A DNA stretch of 64,000 nucleotides, from assembly GCF_902506425.1 (NCBI RefSeq), contig NZ_LR732469.1:1367001-1431000 (forward strand). The letters run 5' to 3'. Below the pieces are notes generated by a model. That model was not told the origin of the DNA, ran no database searches, and worked only from the letters and a program-made list of their open reading frames with translations. Shown here in pieces: positions 57,790 through 64,000 of this stretch. Origin of the DNA: Novosphingobium sp. 9U. Its GTDB lineage: Bacteria; Pseudomonadota; Alphaproteobacteria; Sphingomonadales; Sphingomonadaceae. Both the position numbers and the translations under genes were made by a program. Numbering within the stretch: the first letter of the stretch is position 1; each line of letters starts with the position of its first letter.

Positions 57790-58752
57790 CTATTCGGCGG
57801 CGAGCGGCCAGCTTTCACCGCCTGAAGCAGTGGCCAGGTCGAGTACGCTCTGCGCCAGCCGTCGGATCATCCCGGTCAACAACTGCGCCACCTCGTCAAA
57901 GCCGGCACCCGGTTCCGCCAATCGCGAATCCAGGTAGGCGCTCCGGTCGACTTCGACCTGCATGGCGTGGATGCCGCAGCGCACATTGGCATGGCGCTCC
58001 AGTACGTAGCCACCGGCGTAGGGCCGATTGTGCGCCGCCGGGCGGCCCGCCTGGGCCAGATGCGAGAACGCCGCACCGACAAGGCTGCCGTGGCAGGTGG
58101 TACCGAACCGGTCGCCGATCACGAACTCGGCCGCGGGCTGGCCGGCCCGCGCGACGAGTGGCGGCATGGAGTGCAGGTCCACCAGCAGCACCGCACCCCA
58201 GCGCTCCTGGTGCGTCTTCAACATCGCACCCAGCCGCGCATGGTACGGGGCATGAATTTGCGCGATACGCTCGGCGAGTTCCACCTCTTCGTGCCGTCGA
58301 CGCCAGAGCTCGCCGATGCCGGGCAGCCGACGCGGGATGAGGCCAAGCCCGGTGCGCGCGCGTCGGTTTGCCGGATCGGGGCGCGGCTCCGATCGAGCGG
58401 ACCGTCCGAACATCTCCCAATCGACGTCTTCCGGCGCGCGATTGAGATCAATCATCGCGCGCGGGGCTTGCGCCACCAGCAGCGCCGCGCCGGTCTCCTG
58501 AGCAATCGCGCGCCCCAGCCGGTCGACGTAGCGATCCTCCAGCTTGAGCGCCGACGATTCGGGATGACGCATGTCGCGCAGCAGAGCACGCGGGTAAGCG
58601 CGGCCCGCATGAGGCACCGAGAGCACGATGGGCAGTGACGATGGCTCGTCGCCCCATACGCGGAACGCCGCGACGCCGGGTGATCCAGGGATCCGTCCGC
58701 CGAGAGGTTCGTGCGACTCGTGCTCGGCTGCGTCTTCACCCATGCTCGTCAT
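57790..58752 (-). CDS. N-formylglutamate amidohydrolase
   Basis: 320 residues. SVPHAGRAYP (about residues 44-53), LEDRYVDRLG, MIDLNRAPEDVD and LLVDLHSMPP are characteristic of the FGase family, zinc hydrolases that release formate from N-formylglutamate at the end of histidine degradation. Other hut genes are not in the window, so the true substrate may differ. Confidence 0.85.
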   Translation of the reverse strand: MTSMGEDAAEHESHEPLGGRIPGSPGVAAFRVWGDEPSSLPIVLSVPHAGRAYPRALLRDMRHPESSALKLEDRYVDRLGRAIAQETGAALLVAQAPRAMIDLNRAPEDVDWEMFGRSARSEPRPDPANRRARTGLGLIPRRLPGIGELWRRRHEEVELAERIAQIHAPYHARLGAMLKTHQERWGAVLLVDLHSMPPLVARAGQPAAEFVIGDRFGTTCHGSLVGAAFSHLAQAGRPAAHNRPYAGGYVLERHANVRCGIHAMQVEVDRSAYLDSRLAEPGAGFDEVAQLLTGMIRRLAQSVLDLATASGGESWPLAAE

Positions 58753-58926
58753 AGCTGTCCTGTTCGCTCACGCATGTCAAAGCGCTGCTTGGATAAACTG
58801 CCGGAGCAAACAGGCGTGCCGAAGCGGATCACGTATTTGGTCTGACGAGAATTTTAACTCCTGCCGCCTTATATCAGTGCTGCGGCCGATCGCGGCTGCA
58901 GCATGCTATTTTCAGGACCTTTCGCG
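58753..58926. other. Divergent intergenic region
   Basis: 174 bases with starts on both sides, so it should contain promoters for the amidohydrolase and the receiver gene. A TTAAC...TTA-like run near 58857-58873 only loosely resembles a CtrA box and is not called. Confidence 0.4.
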
Positions 58927-59301
58927 ATGATCCGCATCCTGCTTGCCGAAGACGACCAAGCCATGCGCACCTACCTGGCGCGCGCTCTGCAGAATGCCGG
59001 ATATGACGTGGTGTCGGTCGATCGCGGCACCGACGCCCTGGCCTTGCTCGAGGCCGAGCTGTTCGACCTCCTGCTCTCCGACATCGTCATGCCCGAGATG
59101 GACGGAATCGAACTGGCGCAGCGCTGCAACGAGGTCTCCCCACAGACCAAGGTCATGTTCATCACTGGCTTTGCCGCAGTCACCCTGCGCGCCAGCCGCG
59201 AGGCACCGCAGGCGCGCGTACTGTCAAAGCCGTTCCACTTGCGCGACCTGGTGCTCGAAGTGCAGCGCGTCTTCGGCCTGGCCGAACATGCGCGTATTTG
59301 A
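58927..59301 (+). CDS. cpdR: Single-domain response regulator, CpdR-like
   Basis: 124 residues, receiver domain only. Acidic pocket ILLAEDDQ (about residues 4-11), phospho-Asp in LLLSDIVMPEMDG, Thr in MFITGFA and Lys in VLSKPFH are all present. In Caulobacter and relatives CpdR guides ClpXP to degrade CtrA and others when unphosphorylated. AGGA is upstream of ATG 58927. The symbol is based on family likeness and single-domain size. Confidence 0.82.
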   Translation: MIRILLAEDDQAMRTYLARALQNAGYDVVSVDRGTDALALLEAELFDLLLSDIVMPEMDGIELAQRCNEVSPQTKVMFITGFAAVTLRASREAPQARVLSKPFHLRDLVLEVQRVFGLAEHARI

Positions 59302-59388
59302 CCTCTCAAGAGGGCTTGCATCGCATCGGGGCCGCGGTTAAAGGGCCCTCCTCCGGCGGGTAGCACCACCGGATAGCAGATGGTGTTC

Positions 59389-59463
59389 GGGCGTATAGCT
59401 CAGTGGTAGAGCACTATGTTGACATCGTAGGGGTCGCAAGTTCAATCCTTGCTACGCCCACCA
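59389..59463 (+). tRNA. tRNA-Val (anticodon GAC)
   Basis: 75 bases with CCA encoded. Acceptor arms GGGCGTA and TACGCCC, D-arm AGCTCAGTGGTAGAGC, anticodon arm CTATG-TTGACAT-CGTAG with GAC, and T-arm around GTTCAATCC fold cleanly. A hairpin terminator follows. Confidence 0.96.
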
Positions 59464-59470
59464 TCTGAAG

Positions 59471-59503
59471 AGCCCGCTAGCCATCTGGCTTAGCGGGCTT
59501 TTT
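59471..59503 (+). terminator. Intrinsic terminator after tRNA-Val
   Basis: AGCCCGCTA (59471-59479) pairs with TAGCGGGCT (59491-59499), followed by T residues. Confidence 0.85.
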
Positions 59504-59528
59504 CGTGTTTGGCGCCGATGTTGGGGGC

Positions 59529-59607
59529 GGCTTCGACAGCTCAGCCTGAACGGTGGTGGTCGCCGGTCTCCCGAACAACGACAGCCTGGGCTGAGCCTGT
59601 CGAAGCC
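59529..59607. repeat. Dispersed inverted repeat GGCTTCGACAG ... CTGTCGAAGCC
   Basis: Eleven-base arms at 59529-59539 and 59597-59607; the flanks CTCAG and CTGAG also pair. It is the same family as the repeat near 47.6 kb. It lies between the tRNA terminator and the end of the convergent hydratase gene. Confidence 0.65.
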
Positions 59608-59626
59608 CGCCATCAGTCCTCTGCGA

Positions 59627-60388
59627 TCAGCGCCCCTGCCACTGTGGTTCGCGCTTCTCGGCAAAGGCCCGAGCGCCCTCCTTCGCATCCTCCGACGTGA
59701 AGACATGCGCCAGGTAAGGGTTCTGGTGCGCGTTGACTTCTTCGACCGGCCAATTCCAGGACTCGCGAACGATCGCCTTGGAAGCCGCCAGCGCCAGTGG
59801 CCCATTGCGCACGATCGCGCGAGCTAGCTCACGAGCGGCCTCGATCGCGGGGCCGCTCGTCACACGGTTGATCAGGCCCAGCTCCAGGGCGCGGCGCGCA
59901 TCAATCGGCTCGCCCGTCAGCACCAGCTCCAGCGCCAGCGCGCGCGGCAGCAAACGCGGCAGAACCACGCAGGCGCCACCGCCCGCCACCAAGCCGCGCT
60001 TCACCTCGGGCACACCGAAGCGCGCACCCTCATTCGCGACGATCATGTCGCAGGCGAGCGCCAGCTCGAAGCCGCCCGCCAGCGCGAACCCGTCCACCGC
60101 GGCGATGACGGGCTTGCTCGGCGTCCACGTCGTCAGCCCGCCAAAGCCGCCGCGTGCATCCACCGGGAGTTCACCGGTCAGGAATCCCTTGAGGTCCATC
60201 CCTGAGCAAAACGTCCCCCCTGCCCCGTTCAAGATCGCGCAGCGCAACTCGACCTCGCGCTCCAGCCGGTCCATTGCTGCGGCGATGGCCTCGGCAACGG
60301 CCTTGGTCATGGCGTTACGGGCCTGGGGACGGTTGATCGTCACTTCCAGCACGCCATCAATCGCTTCGACCAGAATGTCTTCGCTCAT
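59627..60388 (-). CDS. Enoyl-CoA hydratase/isomerase family protein
   Basis: 253 residues from ATG 60388 with GGAG upstream. TINRPQARNAM, AGGTFCSGMDLKGF and DGFALAGGFELALACD are crotonase signatures. Two Glu (in GGFELALA and FGVPEVKRG) are in the catalytic places. It probably hydrates enoyl-CoA in fatty acid or amino acid breakdown. The substrate is unknown. Confidence 0.87.
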   Translation of the reverse strand: MSEDILVEAIDGVLEVTINRPQARNAMTKAVAEAIAAAMDRLEREVELRCAILNGAGGTFCSGMDLKGFLTGELPVDARGGFGGLTTWTPSKPVIAAVDGFALAGGFELALACDMIVANEGARFGVPEVKRGLVAGGGACVVLPRLLPRALALELVLTGEPIDARRALELGLINRVTSGPAIEAARELARAIVRNGPLALAASKAIVRESWNWPVEEVNAHQNPYLAHVFTSEDAKEGARAFAEKREPQWQGR

Positions 60389-60522
60389 CTCCTGCTCCCT
60401 CTCCATCGCGTGATTGGGCGGCACCTTCAGCGCCGCCCCGATTACCGCGTTACTTGCCTTGCTAAGCGTCTTTGCGCTGCCTAAGAAACCGCAAATTTTC
60501 CCCACCCCAGGAGCGTTTTCGA

Positions 60523-61746
60523 ATGGAAAAGATCAAGGTCAAGAACCCGGTCGTCGAGATGGACGGCGACGAGATGACCCGCATCATCTGGCAGTGGATC
60601 CGTGAACGCCTAATCCTGCCCTACCTCGACATCGACCTGAAGTACTATGACCTGTCGATCGAAAACCGCGACGCCACCGACGACAAGGTGACCGTCGAGT
60701 GCGCCAACGCGACAAAGGAATTCGGCGTCGCCGTTAAGTGCGCCACGATCACGCCTGACGAGCAGCGCGTCGAGGAATTCGGCCTCAAGAAGATGTGGAA
60801 GTCGCCCAACGGCACGATCCGCAACATCCTGGGCGGCGTCGTCTTCCGCGAGCCGATCGTGATCTCGAACGTACCCCGCCTGGTTCCGGGCTGGACCGAC
60901 CCGATCGTCGTCGGCCGCCATGCCTTCGGTGACCAGTACCGCGCCACCGACACGCTGATCCCCGGCCCGGGCAAGCTGCGCCTGGTGTTCGATGGCGCCG
61001 ACGGCCAGTCAATCGACCTCGACGTGTTCGACTTCCCCTCTTCGGGCGTCGCCATGGCGATGTACAACCTCGACGACTCGATCCGCGACTTTGCGCGCGC
61101 CTCGTTCAACTACGGCCTCAACCTGGGCTGGCCAGTGTACCTGTCGACCAAGAACACGATCCTCAAGGCCTATGATGGCCGCTTCAAGGACCTGTTCCAG
61201 GAAGTGTTCGACACCGAAGGGTTCGCTGAGCAGTTCAAGGCCAAGGGCATCGTCTATGAGCACCGCTTGATCGACGACATGGTCGCCTCGGCGCTCAAGT
61301 GGTCGGGCAAGTTCGTCTGGGCTTGCAAGAACTACGACGGCGACGTGCAGTCCGACACCGTGGCGCAGGGCTTCGGCTCGCTCGGCCTGATGACCTCGGT
61401 CCTGCTCTCGCCCGACGGCAAGACGGTCGAAGCCGAAGCTGCGCACGGCACCGTCACGCGCCACTACCGCCAGCACCAGCAGGGCAAGGCGACCTCGACC
61501 AACCCGATCGCCTCGATCTTCGCCTGGACCCAGGGCCTCAGCTATCGCGGCAAGTTCGACGACACCCCGCAGGTCGTGAAGTTCGCCGAGACCATCGAGC
61601 GCATCTGCATCGAGACTGTCGAGAGCGGCAAGATGACCAAGGACCTCGCGCTGCTGATCGGCCCCGATCAGAGCTGGATGACGACCGAGCAGTTCTTCGA
61701 GGAAATCGTCAAGAACCTCGAGACCGAGATGGCCAACTGGGCCTGA
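60523..61746 (+). CDS. icd: NADP-dependent isocitrate dehydrogenase
   Basis: 407 residues from ATG 60523. [14 protein letters not shown] at the start, the [10 protein letters not shown] substrate site and [14 protein letters not shown] near the cofactor site mark the eukaryote-like dimeric type common in alphaproteobacteria. It makes 2-oxoglutarate and NADPH in the TCA cycle. AGGAG stands before the start. A 13-bp hairpin follows the stop. Confidence 0.94.
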   Translation: MEKIKVKNPVVEMDGDEMTRIIWQWIRERLILPYLDIDLKYYDLSIENRDATDDKVTVECANATKEFGVAVKCATITPDEQRVEEFGLKKMWKSPNGTIRNILGGVVFREPIVISNVPRLVPGWTDPIVVGRHAFGDQYRATDTLIPGPGKLRLVFDGADGQSIDLDVFDFPSSGVAMAMYNLDDSIRDFARASFNYGLNLGWPVYLSTKNTILKAYDGRFKDLFQEVFDTEGFAEQFKAKGIVYEHRLIDDMVASALKWSGKFVWACKNYDGDVQSDTVAQGFGSLGLMTSVLLSPDGKTVEAEAAHGTVTRHYRQHQQGKATSTNPIASIFAWTQGLSYRGKFDDTPQVVKFAETIERICIETVESGKMTKDLALLIGPDQSWMTTEQFFEEIVKNLETEMANWA

Positions 61747-61760
61747 TCGAATGAATCGAG

Positions 61761-61796
61761 CCGGTCTGTCCGCGCAGTCGTGTGCGGACAGACCGG
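61761..61796. terminator. Hairpin after icd
   Basis: CCGGTCTGTCCGC (61761-61773) pairs with GCGGACAGACCGG (61784-61796), a 13-bp stem. There is no T-run, so it may only stabilise the message end. Confidence 0.6.
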
Positions 61797-61945
61797 TGCT
61801 TCCAGGTCGTGGCGGCAGCCGACGGCCTTCGGTAAGCTCAGATCGGCAATTCAAAACCGAGCAGTTGGACCCTCTACCCAGCTCGACGTAAGAAAACCCC
61901 GGCCTGCCCGTGACATTGTCGGCCATGCTGCCCATAGTGCGCGGC

Positions 61946-63718
61946 ATGGCTGCCAATGGTGAACTCTACTCTCCCCTCGTCTCCGATGCTCTCGTGATCC
62001 TGGGCGCTGCCGGCGCCGTGATCCCCATCTTCGCGCGGTTCCGGATCACGCCGGTGATCGGCTTCATCCTCGTCGGCCTGCTCGTCGGACCTGCCGGCCT
62101 GGGCCGCCTGGTGCCGAGCCAACCTTGGCTCTACCACTTCACCATCTCCGATCCCGCCGGGCTCGACCTGTTTGCCGAGTTCGGGATCATCCTGCTGCTG
62201 TTCTCCATCGGGCTGGAGCTGTCGTTCGGCCGGCTGTGGCAGATGCGCCGGCAAGTCTTCGGCCTTGGCTCGCTGGAGCTGCTGGGCATCGGCGCCGCGA
62301 TCACCGGCGTGCTGGCGCTGGTCGGCCACAGCCTGGGCGGAGCGCTCGCACTCGGCCTGGCGCTGGCCCTGTCCTCCACGGCTCTGGTACTGAAGATCAC
62401 CAGCACCGCGACACCGGTGGGGCGTGCAGCCTTGGCGATGCTCCTGTTCGAGGACATCGCGCTGGTCCCGATCATCTTCCTGCTCGGCGCGATGGGGCCC
62501 AATGCCGAGTCCGGCTTCAGCGCCATCGCCGGCACCATCGGGCTGGGCTTTGCCGTCGTCGCCGCGCTCCTGGTCGGCGGACGCTTCGTGCTGCCGCCGC
62601 TATTCGCGCAAGCCGCCCGCACCAAGAGCCCCGAGCTGTTCCTCGCAGCCTCGCTGCTGGTCGTGATCCTGGCTTCGCTGGCGACGGCGGCGGCCGGCCT
62701 CTCGCCCATCGTCGGCGCGCTCATCGCGGGCCTACTGATCGCCGAGACCGAGTACCACGTCGAGGTCGAGCACATCACCGAGCCGTTCAAGGGTCTGGCC
62801 CTCGGCGTGTTCCTGATCACGGTGGGCATGAGCATCGACTTTGCCGTTGTCGCGCAGAACATCGTCGCCATCCTGGTCGCGACCGTCGGCGTGATCGCGC
62901 TCAAAGCAGTGGTCACCGGACTGATGCTGCGCGTCATGGGCGCGCGGCGCGGCACCGCGATGGAGACCGGCATCCTCATGTCGAGTCCGTCCGAAACCAC
63001 GCTCATCGTGCTCACCGCCGCGACTGCGGCCCAGCTCATCACCCCGAACACCGAGCAGTTTTGGCAAATCGTCACCGCGCTCGGACTGACGATCACGCCC
63101 TTGCTGGCCTTGGCTGGCCGCTCTCTGGGCCGAAAGCTGGACGGTGCCCTGCCCTCCGCCGCGCTCCCCGACGAGCAAGTGCCGCGCGCTATCATCGTCG
63201 GGTTCGGTCGCGTCGGGCGTCTGGTCGCCGACATGCTCCAGGCGCACGGTAAGCCCTATGTCGCGGTCGACAGCGACACCGACCTCGTCACCGACGGCAA
63301 GCACCAGGGCTATGCCGTGACCTTCGGCGACGCGGCACGCGGCAGCGCGCTCGACCGGCTCGGCGCAGACAAAGCGACGGCTGTCATCCTGACCATGGAC
63401 GAGCCGGTGGCGACCCAGCGCCTGGTCCGCAAGCTGCGCGGGGAATACCCTGAATTGCCGATCATCGTACGCGCGCGGGACACCACCCACGCAGCCGAAC
63501 TCTACCGGGCGGGCGCCAGCCAGGCAGTGCCCGAGACCCTCGAAAGCTCGCTCCAGCTATCCGAAGCCGTGCTCGTCGACCTCGGCGTCCCGATGGGCCC
63601 GGTGATCGCCTCGATCCACGAGAAGCGCGACGAACTGCGGATCAAGCTGATGGAAGAGGGCGGGCTCAAGGAGAAACCAAGCCTGCGCAGCTCCAGCCTG
63701 CGCGAACGACCGGCCTGA
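61946..63718 (+). CDS. KefB/KefC-type K+/H+ antiporter with RCK domain
   Basis: About 590 residues from ATG 61946; GTG 61910 is the alternative. About 12 membrane helices with the CPA2 features GFILVGLLVGPAGLG and LLLFSIGLELSF, then a TrkA-N/RCK domain (IIVGFGRVGRLVADML, about residues 415-430) that binds NAD(H). It likely exports K+ in exchange for protons. A KefF/KefG-type partner is not seen. Confidence 0.85.
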   Translation: MAANGELYSPLVSDALVILGAAGAVIPIFARFRITPVIGFILVGLLVGPAGLGRLVPSQPWLYHFTISDPAGLDLFAEFGIILLLFSIGLELSFGRLWQMRRQVFGLGSLELLGIGAAITGVLALVGHSLGGALALGLALALSSTALVLKITSTATPVGRAALAMLLFEDIALVPIIFLLGAMGPNAESGFSAIAGTIGLGFAVVAALLVGGRFVLPPLFAQAARTKSPELFLAASLLVVILASLATAAAGLSPIVGALIAGLLIAETEYHVEVEHITEPFKGLALGVFLITVGMSIDFAVVAQNIVAILVATVGVIALKAVVTGLMLRVMGARRGTAMETGILMSSPSETTLIVLTAATAAQLITPNTEQFWQIVTALGLTITPLLALAGRSLGRKLDGALPSAALPDEQVPRAIIVGFGRVGRLVADMLQAHGKPYVAVDSDTDLVTDGKHQGYAVTFGDAARGSALDRLGADKATAVILTMDEPVATQRLVRKLRGEYPELPIIVRARDTTHAAELYRAGASQAVPETLESSLQLSEAVLVDLGVPMGPVIASIHEKRDELRIKLMEEGGLKEKPSLRSSSLRERPA

Positions 63719-63935
63719 GATCGCGGTTCATCGCTTGCGTCGGAGCATAGCCGTGCACGCCGGCGCCCTCGGATAGTCTCCGCCGGACAGCCGATCCCGA
63801 CCGCCGCTATGCCTCAACTGCTTCGCACTTGGCAGACCATCCAGCACCTGCTGCCGGGCTCGAGTGCCCCGCCTTTGCGGCAAGCCGGGTTACCGGCTCT
63901 CTGCCCGATGGTTTCTCTTGTGAAGGAGAGAGCAT
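63719..63935. other. Intergenic region before the last gene
   Basis: 217 bases with no credible gene. It should contain the promoter for the gene at 63936. No clear repeat noted. Confidence 0.4.
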
Positions 63936-64000
63936 ATGGATCACCCCAGCAACAAGCCCGACAAGAGCCCGCTGACGCAGGATGACCAGCCCGACGCGGG
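63936..64000 (+). CDS. Start of a small hydrophilic protein, cut by the window end
   Basis: Only 21 codons are visible (MDHPSNKPDKSPLTQDD...), after a strong AAGGAGAG ribosome site 6 bases before the ATG. Charged and without hydrophobic residues. It cannot be identified from this fragment. Confidence 0.5.
   Translation, partial: MDHPSNKPDKSPLTQDDQPDA

Noticed and set aside
58857..58873. Possible CtrA binding site before the cpdR-like gene
   Set aside because: The second half does not match TTAA well, so it is not called.

Overview
The window joins two different kinds of DNA. Bases 1 to about 34,590 are the right-hand part of a siphovirus-type prophage. Bases about 34,590 to 64,000 are high-GC chromosome of an alphaproteobacterium, most likely a sphingomonad (Novosphingobium/Sphingomonas type). 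The host call rests on gene content: SapC-family protein, a CpdR-like receiver, a trpF-trpB-trpA-folC cluster, CTTCGACA...TGTCGAAG dispersed repeats, and an AmpG-type transporter. The prophage sits inside radC: only the catalytic C-terminal half of radC is present at 34.5-34.87 kb, fused to phage sequence, so this is the attR side. The integrase, repressor and attL must lie left of the window.

Prophage layout. A complete HK97-type late module is read on the minus strand: small terminase, a ParB-like protein, large terminase, portal, prohead protease, major capsid, connectors, tail tube, two chaperone frames linked by a probable -1 frameshift, tape measure, three tail-tip genes and a J-like tip protein that runs off the left edge. 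Plus-strand cargo genes interrupt this module at several points. They include a zinc-ribbon HEPN protein, a PD-(D/E)XK nuclease-like protein, a membrane protein, and a two-gene Pycsar system (cyclase plus membrane effector). Further right lie a GH75-like secreted hydrolase, two HNH proteins, an ApeA-like HEPN protein, several small membrane proteins of unknown function and a beta-class DNA methyltransferase.

Two features are not explained by ordinary annotation. First, a structured non-coding element of about 670 bases occurs twice (about 5.16-5.83 kb and 28.41-29.08 kb). Stems are conserved and some arms changed together, there are GNRA loops, and both copies share the same tandem repeats upstream. 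Each copy lies just ahead of a plus-strand cargo gene. Second, most phage late genes carry a T4-late-like TAAATA element, usually exactly 4 bases before the start codon. For the tail tube and one HNH gene the element is instead followed at once by a hairpin that hides the ribosome binding site, an arrangement like that known for T4 late-only translation.

Chromosome layout. After radC' come an NRDE protein, purB, lapA, pyrF, a SIMPL-domain protein, a lipoprotein, trpF, an outer-membrane barrel, trpB, a small membrane protein coupled to trpA, trpA, folC, an ampG-like permease, an rluB-like gene, rsmD, a secreted repeat protein, a UvrD-type helicase, an SDR oxidoreductase, a TIM-barrel isomerase, a DEAD-box helicase, a GlcD-type FAD oxidase, sapC, a likely sRNA, an N-formylglutamate amidohydrolase, a cpdR-like gene, tRNA-Val(GAC), an enoyl-CoA hydratase, icd, a KefB-type antiporter and the start of one more gene. 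All calls come from reading the sequence; no database search was run.
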